A DNA stretch of 64,000 bases, from positions 6,014,001-6,078,000 of the forward strand of contig CBDETS010000007.1 in NCBI GenBank assembly GCA_965242975.1. The letters run 5' to 3'. Shown piece by piece: positions 33,749-43,373 of the stretch. The notes below the pieces were generated by a model. The model had not been told where the DNA came from. It made no database searches and was given only the letters and a program-made list of their open reading frames with translations. Position 1 is the stretch's first letter. Each line of letters starts with the position of its first letter. The translations under genes were made by a program, and so were the position numbers. Origin of the DNA: JAPPHA01 sp965242975. Its GTDB lineage: Bacteria; Pseudomonadota; Alphaproteobacteria; Rhodobacterales; Rhodobacteraceae.

Positions 33749-36700
33749 TCACGCATCCAGGTCCAGCGTTGGCAGATCCCTGACGATTGTCACTGTCTCC
33801 CGGCTGACGGTGATGACCCGGAGAAACAGGTCGAGCGGATAGCGGGGGTCGCCGATGGTCTCGACGGCATAGCGGTTGGCGTCACTGACGATACCGCTCG
33901 CCTTGTCGGTCTTCACGACCTGACGCTCCATTACCCAGGAGAGTGCGGGTTTTCCGTTGACGACATAATCCCACGCCTCTTCTGGTATTTCCCGGATTGT
34001 TACATGCGGATTGTAGATCACCGTGGATCGGTCCTTGTTCTTCCCCGTTCCAGGGTGGCGCATCTTCTCGGCCCGGTAAAGAGTCTCAGGCGGAAGTATA
34101 TCGGCTTCAGCGATTTCCACCTGGCAGCCGTCCCACGGTTGGACGCTCTCATAGTCGACATGCAGCTCGCCGAGTCGCTTCCCGGCATCCCGGAAGACAC
34201 GGTAGTCTTCCACGGAATTCACGAGCGGGATTCGGGGCAGTTCCTTCGCCAGGTTAGCGGAAAACCGTGCCCGGTAATCCCCGGAATGCAACAGCCCGTA
34301 GATATAATGGAAGATGTCCTCCCGCGTGATCGTCTCCGAGGGGTAGGCAGTACAAAATTTCCCGACGGCGAAGTCGGTGATGGCGTCAGTGCGTTGGTAA
34401 CCCCTGGTCGTGTCTCCAAGGAAATCACGCTGTGCCTTGTTCGCCGTTTCGGTCTGGTTCTCGTACAGCCATAATGGGAAGCACTGGCCCGAATCTATTG
34501 TATGAAGGTTCGGCAATGCATCCATCATCAGAGCCGAGAAGCCCGCGCGTGCACCCTTTCCTGACACCGCGATCACCCGGTTCGGGAGATCGGCGTTCGG
34601 GAATATTCTGGGCATTTGGTAGACCCGTTCGTTCAATTGGCGACTGTAGAATTGCCACTGCTTCGTGAACGGACGGTAATGGCATGGAACGAATTGCCCG
34701 TTTCCTTCGGAAAGACTCTTGCCCCTCCGCAGGTCGTTCTTGAGTGAAGCCGACCAGCTGACCTTGCGAGGATCGGTCGTGATGAAACTATCGAGGTTTT
34801 GGGTAGCAGCGGGGCCTCCTTGAACGGAACGCCAGCGTTTCAGTTCACGATTATAGACGCCGATCATCGAACGGACATTGGCTTCAACAGCGGTAAGGGA
34901 AGGGTTGATGCACCACGAATCCCTCTGGGTCTTGACCCCGCAGGAGTAATTGCCAAACAGTACGTTCTCTGACCGATCTTGCTTGTTCCCGAGAACAGGA
35001 AATTCGTCGAACCCCGAAGCACGCTGGTTCAGCCAGTCGCCATGTTTGTCGGGTGTGATCCAGGTCCAGCCGCCCGCTTCGTCAATCCCGTTGATGCTGC
35101 CGAAGCCACGGATGATGGCGAGTTTCTGTTTCTTGTCCAGGTTGTCGCCGATGTCGTGAAACAGGATTCGGCCCTGTTCTTCTGCCTCCGGGTTTTTGAC
35201 CAACACGGTGATCGCAACGCCCGTCATGCTTCCCTGGCCGAAGACGTTTTCGCCTTCGCCGGCCCGCTTTCCCGACAGCATGTCCTTGCGGACATCCCCG
35301 CGCAAATGAAAAACGTAGACGCTGGAGAACTCCTCCTTCAGGCATTTGCGCATCCCGTCGGCAAAAGCCCGTTCGATCCATGCTCCTCCGGAAACAAATG
35401 CCATCACCCCGGTGTCGCCGAGCCGGTCACTGGCCCAACGGAACGCCCGGATATAGCTGTCGTAGAGCGCGTTCGTGTTCTTTGCAGTGGAACGTTTCGC
35501 CCATGTCTCCCGAATTCGCCGGTCGAGACCTGCATAGGCCACGTTCTTCTCGTTGATGTTCTCGCTCTTCTGCCCCGCCGACCAGGGAGGATTGCCGACG
35601 ATGACGCGGATATCGGTCTTTTTTTGCCGCTCCCGACGGCTGGAATTGTCCTTCATGTAGAAGGAAAGCAAATCCTCCAGTTCATGCAGGGCGAAGGTGT
35701 CGGTCAGGCAGATTCCTTCGAAAGGAAAGTAGTCCTCCCGTTTCGCCACCGAGTGGAACACGGTCTCGATGTTGATGGCCGCGATGTAATAGGCGAGGAG
35801 TACGATATCATTGGCATGAATTTCCCTGCGAAACTTGCGTTCAAGGTCCTTGTGCTCAATCAGTCCCGACTGCAAGAGACGGGTGATGAAGGTGCCCGTG
35901 CCAGTGAACGGGTCAATCACGTGGATGCCCTCAGAACTCAGCGTCTGGCCGAACTCGGCCTCCAGCGCGTCGTTGACGGAATGGATGATGAAATCCACGA
36001 TCTCGACCGGCGTGTAGACGATCCCCAGCATCCTGGTGGTGCGTGGAAATGCGCCGCGGAAGAACTTGTCGTAGAGTTCGACAACGAGGTTCTGACGGGC
36101 CTGCGGATCGGTAATGCCCTCGGCGCGTCGGCGCACAGAAGCATAGAAACCTCCCAGTTCCCTTGCCTCCCGACCAACCTGCGCCTCGTCGATGACGGAC
36201 AGGATCTCGTTCATCGCCTTTGAGACGGGATTTCTGTTGACGAACGCGTGCCCTTCGAACAGGGCGTCGAACACCGGGCGGGTGATCAGGTGCTGCGCCA
36301 GCATCTCGATGGCGTCGCGCTCGGTGACTGAGTCATTCAAGTCATCGCGAATTTCTTTCAGGAAGTCGCGAAAAAACGCTTGCGCATCGCTTCTCTCCGT
36401 GTCGACAAGGCTTTCGATCCGGATGATGTGGCGTTCGGCTATCCTGGCAACGTCCTTTGCCCAATCCTCCCAGTACTCGCGGGTGCCGCATTTCTCGACG
36501 ATCTTCGCCATCACGGCGCGCGAAAAATCATCGATGACCAAATCCATCGTTATCTGGTCTCTGATGTCCGTTTCAGAAGTACTGCCTCCTTTGCCGATTC
36601 CGGAGCCTGTCCCGCCGGAGCGGACCGGCAGGTCTTCGATCGTGGCCGTCACGGCATCGAGTTCCGGATCGTCTGCTGATGTTCTGCCATCAACGATCGC

Positions 36701-38653
36701 GATTCGTCCGTGGACTTCCTGGCCGAGACCCCCCTGGTTGATTACCGCGTCGAGCCTCTCGTCGTGAGCGCGAAGGGCATTCAGGATCTGCCAAACGACA
36801 CGGTAACGATTGTTGTCGTTCAGCGCCTGTTCTGCAGGAGTGTCGGGCGGAATGCCGACAGGCAGGATGACGTAACCCATCGTCTTGCCGCGCGCCTTGC
36901 GCATCACCCTGCCGACGGCCTGCACCACGTCGATCTGGCTGTTGCGTGGATGGAGGAAAAGGATGGCATCGAGAGCCGGGATATCCACACCTTCGGTCAG
37001 GCAACGAGCGTTGCTGAGGATCCGGCAGGTGTTGGCCCCGGCATCCTCCTTGAGCCAGTCGAGTCGCTGCCTCCTGTCCCGGGCGTTGTAGGTTCCGTCC
37101 ACGTGTCTGACCTCGCAGGCAAACCCGTTCCGTTCGCTTGCGCCGCTCTCCTCCTGAAACTCGGCGACAACCTGTTCGAACTCGTCACGGACCAGTTTCG
37201 ATTTCGCGATACTGTTGCAGAATGCCAGTGCCCGGCGCATGGGTCCGGATTCATCGACGGCGTCACCGGTCAGACCTGTTTTTGACAGGGCTTTCCAGCA
37301 GCCCACGATCTTCGTTGCGTCGTCAAGAAGAAGTTCACCGTTGCCGCCGTCCTTGCCCGCGAGGCGCTTCTGAACCGCACCGCTGACCTGTCCTTCATCC
37401 ATCGCAAGGACAACCACCCGGTAGTCGGAGAGGATGTTGCTCTCCACGGCCCTTGCGAAACCGTGATGAAACAGGACCTCGCCATACTGTTCAGGATCGT
37501 CCATCGATGCCAGGACAGCTTTCATCTGCTGCGCCTTTGACTTCGGAGCCTCACCGTAGATCCGTGGCGTTGCCGTCATGTAGAGCCGCTTGCGGCCCCG
37601 GATCACCGTGTTGTCATGGACCTTCATGAAGTTCGACTGGTCCTCTCCGGGGAACTTCACGCCGGTCGTTCGGTGGGCCTCATCGCAGACGATGAGGTCG
37701 AATTCAGGGAGGCCGTGAGTTGCCTGCGCATCGGCGATTACTGAAATCGACTGGTAGGTGGCGAAAACGACCCGCATGGCCTCGGAAGCCGAAGCCCCGA
37801 CTTCCCGTGCCAGCGCTTCCGGGTCCGTCGTTGCCGGAAAGGCGAGGTCCGTCACTTCAAGTTCCGCAATGTCGTCCGCACTACGCCGCCGCTTGCCCAC
37901 CTGCCTGTCCGAGCAGACTGCGAAAGCGATGAGCGGAAGGACCGCATCGGCACACCATTCAGGTACTGTCTGCGACATCAGGGCAAGCGAAGGTACAAGT
38001 ACCAGGACATGACTTCCGATACCTGCCAGATCCTCGGCGATGCGCAATCCGGTCAGGGTCTTCCCCGTGCCACAAGCCATGATGATCTTGCCCCGGTCGG
38101 CGTTGGCCAGTCCGTTCCGGACTGCTTCCAGGGCCTCGACCTGGTCCGGGCGCAATGTCTTCGGCTCCGGACGGGCGATTTCGCCGCGGGCAGCGAAAGC
38201 CGACCAGTCGACGCGGCTTTCCTTGAGATCATGCAGACCAACCCTTGTCACCGGGAGCGCCTGCCCTTCGAGCATTGATGTTGCCTGATCACTCCAGGGG
38301 ACATCGGTCGTTTCGACGATCAGCCGTTCGACAAATCCGTGCTTACCCGAGGCGGAGATGAAGCTGTCGATATCTTCCTTGCGAATTCGCCGATCGTGGG
38401 CAAAGAATTTGCACTGGACGGCAACCAGTCCGCTGTCATGGCGGGTTGCAACCAGGTCGATTCCAGTATCGCTCCGATCCTGGCCTTGGCGGCGTGCCCA
38501 GTCTGTCCAGAGTTCCGCTTTTGCAATGCGTTGGGCCTGCACCGGATCGGCGGGAAGCCAGGCCGCGACCAGTTTCTCGAAAGCCGTTCCCTTGTCGCGT
38601 TCGCTGATGGCCGCGTTGCGGTAGCTCTCAAGCAGGGTTTCCAGCGGGGTCAC
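33749..38653 (-). CDS. Type ISP single-chain restriction-modification enzyme
   Basis: About 1,634 residues from GTG 38653 (GGAG upstream); an open frame to 38863 looks non-coding. In order: an Mrr-like nuclease domain with Asp66 and Gln80-Cys-Lys82 (GIDLV...AVQCKFFAHD); an SF2 helicase with Walker A ACGTGKT at 193-199 and DEAH at 324-327 (IVCDEAHRTTG); a coupler; an adenine methyltransferase with DPFTGTGTF near residue 913 and GNPPWS near 1019; and a C-terminal target-recognition region. This is the LlaGI/LlaBIII plan: one chain methylates host sites and translocates and cuts unmodified DNA. No separate specificity subunit is needed. All visible motifs look intact, so it is probably active. 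Confidence 0.92.
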   Translation of the reverse strand: MTPLETLLESYRNAAISERDKGTAFEKLVAAWLPADPVQAQRIAKAELWTDWARRQGQDRSDTGIDLVATRHDSGLVAVQCKFFAHDRRIRKEDIDSFISASGKHGFVERLIVETTDVPWSDQATSMLEGQALPVTRVGLHDLKESRVDWSAFAARGEIARPEPKTLRPDQVEALEAVRNGLANADRGKIIMACGTGKTLTGLRIAEDLAGIGSHVLVLVPSLALMSQTVPEWCADAVLPLIAFAVCSDRQVGKRRRSADDIAELEVTDLAFPATTDPEALAREVGASASEAMRVVFATYQSISVIADAQATHGLPEFDLIVCDEAHRTTGVKFPGEDQSNFMKVHDNTVIRGRKRLYMTATPRIYGEAPKSKAQQMKAVLASMDDPEQYGEVLFHHGFARAVESNILSDYRVVVLAMDEGQVSGAVQKRLAGKDGGNGELLLDDATKIVGCWKALSKTGLTGDAVDESGPMRRALAFCNSIAKSKLVRDEFEQVVAEFQEESGASERNGFACEVRHVDGTYNARDRRQRLDWLKEDAGANTCRILSNARCLTEGVDIPALDAILFLHPRNSQIDVVQAVGRVMRKARGKTMGYVILPVGIPPDTPAEQALNDNNRYRVVWQILNALRAHDERLDAVINQGGLGQEVHGRIAIVDGRTSADDPELDAVTATIEDLPVRSGGTGSGIGKGGSTSETDIRDQITMDLVIDDFSRAVMAKIVEKCGTREYWEDWAKDVARIAERHIIRIESLVDTERSDAQAFFRDFLKEIRDDLNDSVTERDAIEMLAQHLITRPVFDALFEGHAFVNRNPVSKAMNEILSVIDEAQVGREARELGGFYASVRRRAEGITDPQARQNLVVELYDKFFRGAFPRTTRMLGIVYTPVEIVDFIIHSVNDALEAEFGQTLSSEGIHVIDPFTGTGTFITRLLQSGLIEHKDLERKFRREIHANDIVLLAYYIAAINIETVFHSVAKREDYFPFEGICLTDTFALHELEDLLSFYMKDNSSRRERQKKTDIRVIVGNPPWSAGQKSENINEKNVAYAGLDRRIRETWAKRSTAKNTNALYDSYIRAFRWASDRLGDTGVMAFVSGGAWIERAFADGMRKCLKEEFSSVYVFHLRGDVRKDMLSGKRAGEGENVFGQGSMTGVAITVLVKNPEAEEQGRILFHDIGDNLDKKQKLAIIRGFGSINGIDEAGGWTWITPDKHGDWLNQRASGFDEFPVLGNKQDRSENVLFGNYSCGVKTQRDSWCINPSLTAVEANVRSMIGVYNRELKRWRSVQGGPAATQNLDSFITTDPRKVSWSASLKNDLRRGKSLSEGNGQFVPCHYRPFTKQWQFYSRQLNERVYQMPRIFPNADLPNRVIAVSGKGARAGFSALMMDALPNLHTIDSGQCFPLWLYENQTETANKAQRDFLGDTTRGYQRTDAITDFAVGKFCTAYPSETITREDIFHYIYGLLHSGDYRARFSANLAKELPRIPLVNSVEDYRVFRDAGKRLGELHVDYESVQPWDGCQVEIAEADILPPETLYRAEKMRHPGTGKNKDRSTVIYNPHVTIREIPEEAWDYVVNGKPALSWVMERQVVKTDKASGIVSDANRYAVETIGDPRYPLDLFLRVITVSRETVTIVRDLPTLDLDA

Positions 38654-38914
38654 CAGGTTCTCCGTCTCGGGCGAGCCTACAATCGGGGTGTTGCCGATCT
38701 CAGAGAAAAACGGAAAATAGTCGCGTATACGAAGGCAGTCTGTACGATTTGCTCGCTCACAAGGTGCATGTGGTCCAAGTCCGCCAAGTTCCGCATGACT
38801 ATGTTTGTTAGTTTTTGAGACATGAAACCGAACCGGTACGTCTCGTGGAATCCATGAATCCATTTTCCTGATATCGGTTCCATCAAGAAAATTTGGACCA
38901 TTCGAAAGAAACTG

Positions 38915-39613
38915 TTAACGAGCCCGGATCCTGACAGGACTTGTAGAACTGTCATATCTGTTGGTGGCTAAACAAGACGCTGTTCCATCGGGTTGAAGGT
39001 CACAGGTAATGACACGTCGGTAGATATAGGATCGGTCCGAACAGTGGACATCGGAATCATCACTGATCTCCAGTTGACCGATTGCATTGAATCTCGCGAT
39101 GGTTCCAGATCGACAGGTTCTACCGTCGGAATACCGAAGAGTCTGGTTGCCGGCACCATTGGCATCAAAGCACATGTTCCAACTGTCAACGGTCGATACG
39201 ACACCAGTTTCTACGTCTCTTGTCCGATAGAGTGAATCGAGCACCCAACACCCCTCAAGCATCCGGATGTCCTCTTCTTCCCATTGTTCGGCGTCCATTC
39301 CACCGAGTGGTTCCGGCTCGGGTTCAGGATGTGGCGGAAGATCCGGAGGGCACTCGATCCGTGCAAGCTCCATTTCCAGATCCGAAACCTGCGCCTCCAG
39401 TACGGCCTGTCGGCCAAGAGCCTCTTCAAGACGAGAATCAGGGACGTTCGCAACAACCGCAGGGCAACCGGGAGTCCCCAACGTTGAAAGTGTTGACAGA
39501 ATGCCACACGCGCCGAGGATCAGATAAGCGGCTATACTGACAAGGCCCAGCAACAAGGACGCAAGGATCCAGTGGAACACTCGCGTTCGGGGAGGATAAC
39601 CGAACCGGCGCAT
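38915..39613 (-). CDS. Membrane-anchored protein with coiled coil and SrfA-like C-terminal domain
   Basis: 232 residues. A basic N-terminus is followed by one membrane helix (WILASLLLGLVSIAAYLIL, about 15-33), a coiled coil (SRLEEALGRQAVLEAQVSDL), a proline/glutamate linker (PPHPEPEPEPLGG) and a globular C-terminal half starting MLEGCWVLDSLYRTRD with several cysteines. This resembles by eye the C-terminal part of SrfA-family proteins; the match is weak. The C-terminal domain is probably periplasmic. It lies 7 bp downstream of another short frame on the same strand and may form an operon with it. Role unknown. Confidence 0.6.
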   Translation of the reverse strand: MRRFGYPPRTRVFHWILASLLLGLVSIAAYLILGACGILSTLSTLGTPGCPAVVANVPDSRLEEALGRQAVLEAQVSDLEMELARIECPPDLPPHPEPEPEPLGGMDAEQWEEEDIRMLEGCWVLDSLYRTRDVETGVVSTVDSWNMCFDANGAGNQTLRYSDGRTCRSGTIARFNAIGQLEISDDSDVHCSDRSYIYRRVITCDLQPDGTASCLATNRYDSSTSPVRIRAR

Positions 39614-39619
39614 CGTTGA

Positions 39620-39919
39620 TCAAAAGCGTAGATGTGCACGAAAATTGCACATTTGGGCCGCAACCTTCAAAGCAACTGAAAAGTCCGGCACAGCGAAGAC
39701 TATATCAAGGTGTCGGCAAGAAGCATCAAACTCAGGAACAGGGGGCACCATACATTTTTCCGAGCCATTGACCACACTGCAAGAACGTATTTTCGTAACG
39801 ACGCCATCTCGAACTTGTTGCATCCCCACAAACCGTGAATCAATCTCCTGGAGTCGAACACGCCGCAGATCGGCCAGGAGAGTCTTCCGCGTTCCGGCCT
39901 CGATCAGGGTTCTCTTCAA
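39620..39919 (-). CDS. 5'-truncated ORF next to the integrase
   Basis: The frame reads ALKRTLIEAGTRKTLLADLR, then QEIDSRFVGMQQVRDGVVTK, and ends CNFRAHLRF. It stays open and protein-like upstream of the first usable start (TTG 39919): PEIVPLIVTGDSDTRILRS, back to the integrase stop codon at 39989, and is in the same frame as the integrase. So the gene probably lost its start when the integrative element, or the integrase end, was joined here. It is followed 7 bp later by the membrane-anchored protein gene. No family recognised. Confidence 0.45.
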   Translation of the reverse strand: MKRTLIEAGTRKTLLADLRRVRLQEIDSRFVGMQQVRDGVVTKIRSCSVVNGSEKCMVPPVPEFDASCRHLDIVFAVPDFSVALKVAAQMCNFRAHLRF

Positions 39920-39988
39920 TGCATCGGCAACTGATCGAAGGATCCGGGTGTCGCTGTCCCCCGTGACGATCAGGGGGACTATCTCCGG

Positions 39989-41146
39989 TCAGCCGAAACC
40001 GTCCAGCGCAAGCGAAACAGCTTTGCCGATCCTCTCGACGGCCGCAGCAACGTCATGGTCCCCGACGTGGGCGTATCTCAAGGTCATGGTCGCCTTCCGA
40101 TGACCGAGCAGCCGCGCCACCACGGGCAGGGGGATTCCCTTCATCACAGCCTGGCTGGCATAGGTGTGCCGACAGTCATGAAGGCGGACGCCGGAAAGAC
40201 CAGCCCGCTCCCGGACCCGGGGCCAGAGCTTGAGATCGTGTCCACGCGGCCTCCCCGGATTGACCGGAGAGGGAAACACGAACGGGCCGGACCCACGCTG
40301 CTGTCGGTCGATGACGGCACGGGCGCCCGCACTCAGGTACACCGTCCTTGGTCCGGTCTTGCTGTCGATGAGCCGGAGCGTGTCTCCGTCGACCTCGGAC
40401 CACCGCAGGTTCTTGATTTCGCTCTTGCGGGCTCCTGTGAACAGGAGGCGGATGATGTCCGCTTGCGGCGCCCAATCAGGCCGCTCGGCAACGCATTGAT
40501 CGAGTGCTTCGTGAAGGCGGGAGATTTCCTCCGCCGACAGGAACCGGGTGATTCGGGGCCTCGGATTCATTTTCGTGCGACGAGTCGGGTTCAGGGCGAT
40601 GTGGCCAGTGGCGACAGCATGGTTCATGATCTGCCGGAGAAGTGCCAAGGCATTGTTGGCATTTCCGGGTGCCGTCACACTGTAGCGGTCGAGCCAGGCA
40701 TCCACGTCGGCCGGAGTGATCCGGTCGAGTGGCAGGTGCCCGAATGCCGGAAGCAACTGAATTCGGAGAAGAGACTCCACTCTTCTCCGTGTCGACGGTT
40801 TCCAGCGGGCAAAATGGCTGGCCTTCCACGGGTCTGCCACGTAGTCCCGGAACAACGGAATGTTGAATTTGGGTGTCGAACTCGCTCCGGCTTCGACTGC
40901 ATGCCCGTTCAACTGGATCGAAAGACACTCCATGCGGGCATCCCGGACGCTCTTCAACGTCACCGGACCCAGCGAAATCCGCCGGGCCTGGCCCGCACCC
41001 CTCTGGTGGAAGACGTATCCCCGGTACCCGGACGCGCGGACGCGAACACCGAGACCTGGGGTGACGGTATCCCAGACCGTGTAGTCGGTCTCGCCGGGCT
41101 TGAGACGCAGGATGCTGGCGTCGGCCAGGCGTATTCGCTTTGTCAT
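39989..41146 (-). CDS. Tyrosine recombinase/integrase, second of a tandem pair
   Basis: 385 residues: an N-terminal Arm-type DNA-binding region (TPGLGVRVRASGYRGYVFHQ), a core-binding domain, and the catalytic domain with Arg in LLFTGARKSEIKNLRW, His-x-x-Arg in LHDCRHTYAS, His in RLLGHRKATMT and the nucleophile Tyr in LRYAHVGDHD. All catalytic residues are present. It starts 3 bp after the stop of the upstream recombinase, so they form an operon. It would catalyse site-specific insertion or excision of the surrounding island; no att repeats could be identified by eye. Confidence 0.93.
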   Translation of the reverse strand: MTKRIRLADASILRLKPGETDYTVWDTVTPGLGVRVRASGYRGYVFHQRGAGQARRISLGPVTLKSVRDARMECLSIQLNGHAVEAGASSTPKFNIPLFRDYVADPWKASHFARWKPSTRRRVESLLRIQLLPAFGHLPLDRITPADVDAWLDRYSVTAPGNANNALALLRQIMNHAVATGHIALNPTRRTKMNPRPRITRFLSAEEISRLHEALDQCVAERPDWAPQADIIRLLFTGARKSEIKNLRWSEVDGDTLRLIDSKTGPRTVYLSAGARAVIDRQQRGSGPFVFPSPVNPGRPRGHDLKLWPRVRERAGLSGVRLHDCRHTYASQAVMKGIPLPVVARLLGHRKATMTLRYAHVGDHDVAAAVERIGKAVSLALDGFG

Positions 41147-41149
41147 GGA

Positions 41150-42271
41150 TCATCCCTCCCCGCCAAGAATCGGTGCCACGGCATCGATGGCGGCCCGCAC
41201 CGAATCGTCCGCAAGGTGGATGTACTTCAGAGTCGTGTCCGGCTGACTGTGACCAAGCAGGCGGCCGATGGTGAGAACAGTCTCGCCGGCCTGCATGGCA
41301 AAACTCGCATACGAATGGCGAATATCATGAAGGCGAACATCCCCGAGGTCCGCTTCGTCACGGAGCTTTCGCCAGAAACGGTCCAGACCCTGTGCCGGGC
41401 CTCCCCCGGTCTTTCCCGGAAAGACCCACACGCCCGTTTGGGGCAGGCCGTCCAGGACCGCGCGGGCGGCAGAGGACAGCCAGACGGTTCGCGGTCCCGT
41501 CTTGCTGTCCCTCAGGAAAAGATGGCCGTCACGGTAATCTGCCCATTGCAGGGTCATGATCTCGTTTCGACGGCAACCGGTGAGGAGGAGCAACCTGACA
41601 GCGGCGACGAGGAGATGGCCGTCATGCCTTGCCAGCGTCGCGCCCAGTCGGCGGGTTTCCTCCCGGGACAGGAATCGTTCGCGGCCGCGCCGCCGGTACC
41701 GCCGGATGTTTCGGCACGGATTGCTGCCTTCCGGGTGATAGTCGAGGATTTCGGCTTCGCGCATGATCACCGACAGGACCGGCATCGCCCGGTCGGCAGC
41801 GGCGGGGGTCGACCGGAGGGAGGCGAACCTTTGCTGGACGTCCTTACTCGTGATCGCGCCGATCGGCTGCCCCCGGAACCGCGGAAGGATCTGGTTCTTC
41901 AGGTACCCGCGATTGACCGCGAGCGTGCGTGGTTTCCAGATTCGGGCAAGGCGGCGGAAGACATCATCCGCGACGTCCTCGAACGGGGACCCCGAAGGAT
42001 CAACAGTTCCGGGGGTCGGCTCTCCCTTCCGCAAGGCGGACAGATGCGACCTGGCAAGCGCGCGGGCTTCAGACACCGGCATCGTGCCGGCATCGCCGAT
42101 CGTCGTCCACACACGCCGCCCGTCGTGTTGGGCGTGAACGAAAAACCGCTTGCGACCGGACGGCAGGATCCGGACGCCAAACCCCTGAAGTTCGATGTCG
42201 CGGCATTCGCGGGCGGACTTACCGGGTTTGAGTGTGTCGATTCGACGCTGGGTCAGGCGGCAGTTGGGCAA
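41150..42271 (-). CDS. Tyrosine recombinase/integrase, first of a tandem pair
   Basis: 373 residues from TTG 42271. Same architecture as its neighbour: ELQGFGVRILPSGRKRFFVH (arm domain), then Arg in LLLTGCRRNEIMTLQW, HDIRHSYAS, RLLGHSQPDTT and Tyr in LKYIHLADDS. About one third of residues are shared with the neighbouring recombinase in the catalytic part, so this is an old pair rather than a fresh duplicate. Pairs of different tyrosine recombinases in one operon occur in some integrative elements, where both are needed. The start codon is weak; an ATG is not available near the conserved N-terminus. Confidence 0.9.
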   Translation of the reverse strand: MPNCRLTQRRIDTLKPGKSARECRDIELQGFGVRILPSGRKRFFVHAQHDGRRVWTTIGDAGTMPVSEARALARSHLSALRKGEPTPGTVDPSGSPFEDVADDVFRRLARIWKPRTLAVNRGYLKNQILPRFRGQPIGAITSKDVQQRFASLRSTPAAADRAMPVLSVIMREAEILDYHPEGSNPCRNIRRYRRRGRERFLSREETRRLGATLARHDGHLLVAAVRLLLLTGCRRNEIMTLQWADYRDGHLFLRDSKTGPRTVWLSSAARAVLDGLPQTGVWVFPGKTGGGPAQGLDRFWRKLRDEADLGDVRLHDIRHSYASFAMQAGETVLTIGRLLGHSQPDTTLKYIHLADDSVRAAIDAVAPILGGEG

Positions 42272-42751
42272 GGATTTTCTCCCGAATCAGTTGCACTGGC
42301 GGACCGGAAAGAGGCCGATTTGACGTTATCCGGTTCTTGTCACGAGAGAAAAAAGAGCTTTAATTCAGACCGTTAAGGTTTCAACAGCACCGAAGGTGCG
42401 TTCGGTGATGTGTTTGCCAAATGGCACCGAACAGGTGTGTTCCTCCTGTTTGAACTGCCGCGGTTAGGCACCCCGGTCTGACCGGTCGATTCTTTCGAAA
42501 TTGGCACCGGCACTCGGGCCGGATCCATTGGGTGACGCGCCATTGGGAGAGATGCACGGGCTTGGCGAAACGAGCATCGCGACGTTGCGGTCGGCAAAGA
42601 CGTTGACTGAACGTCCGGGCAAGACATGACCGAAAGAGAACGTGCACACTGGCGCATCAGAGCGGCAAACACCTCGGACCAAAGAAACTGTATGGCTAAA
42701 TTTACGTGCGGAATCAGTTACATGAAATCCGGTTGCTGATCCTGCCATTGT
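42272..42751. other. Gap between integrase operon and nested transposon
   Basis: 480 bp without a credible gene; frames on both strands are short and atypical. It should contain the integrase promoter. The last eight bases (42744-42751, GCCATTGT) are the left target duplication of the IS66-like transposon. Confidence 0.4.
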
Positions 42752-42777
42752 GTAACCGTTCGGCGACGGAGTGATGG
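42752..42777 (+). repeat. Left terminal inverted repeat of the IS66-like transposon
   Basis: GTAACCGTTCGG followed by 14 bases ending GTGATGG; 22 of 26 positions agree with the inverse of 51380-51405. The DUF4338 stop codon lies 13 bp inside it. Confidence 0.9.
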
Positions 42778-42942
42778 CCTATCTGGCTTTCACTGATTGA
42801 GTGTTCTTTTCCAGTCTTTTCTGAGCGGACAGAGCCAGATGGCCTTGATCGGTTTTCCGAATTCCTTCCGTGTGTCGTAGCGTCCGCGTCCCTGCGTGGC
42901 TCCGACATGGATCCATCCGGAAGCCTTGTAGGTGATCCCGGA

Positions 42943-43373
42943 TGTCGGCGGTTTTTTCAAAGCGCGTGATTTTGGCGGTAAACCGCGCTTTTGAGGTTGA
43001 TTGAGGCCTTTTTGAGTGCGTGCTTGTGGTCTGTGCGTTTCGCTGGTTTGCGGTATTTGCTGGAAATTTAGGTGGCGCGCGAGCGCATTTTCTTCCCATT
43101 GTGGTGGTTCATCGGGAGCATTTTGCCTGTTGTTCGGGGTGCAGAACCGCGTGTTTGCATTTCCGGGCATCCGGCAAGATCCGCCGCAACGGGATCGATT
43201 CCCAGAGCAAACGGGACGGCAACCAGCCCGTCCGCGACAAGACCCCGCGATGGCGGTTCCCGGTTCCCACATGCGCGCATCGACGGAACCGGTTCCCGGA
43301 ACCGCTCAACGCACCTCGGCACTGCCAACTCGACAAGCGGGTACCACCAGGACCGGGATTGACCGGCTATCAA
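42943..43373. other. Left non-coding end of the IS21-like element
   Basis: About 430 bp downstream of the Toprim gene. The outer 50 bp hold the terminal repeat and a second copy of the GCGCG pattern. No gene seen; frames here are shadows. Confidence 0.5.

Noticed and set aside
40055..42376. 773-codon + strand ORF opposite the integrases
   Set aside because: Both integrases have full catalytic motifs on the minus strand; this frame has none.
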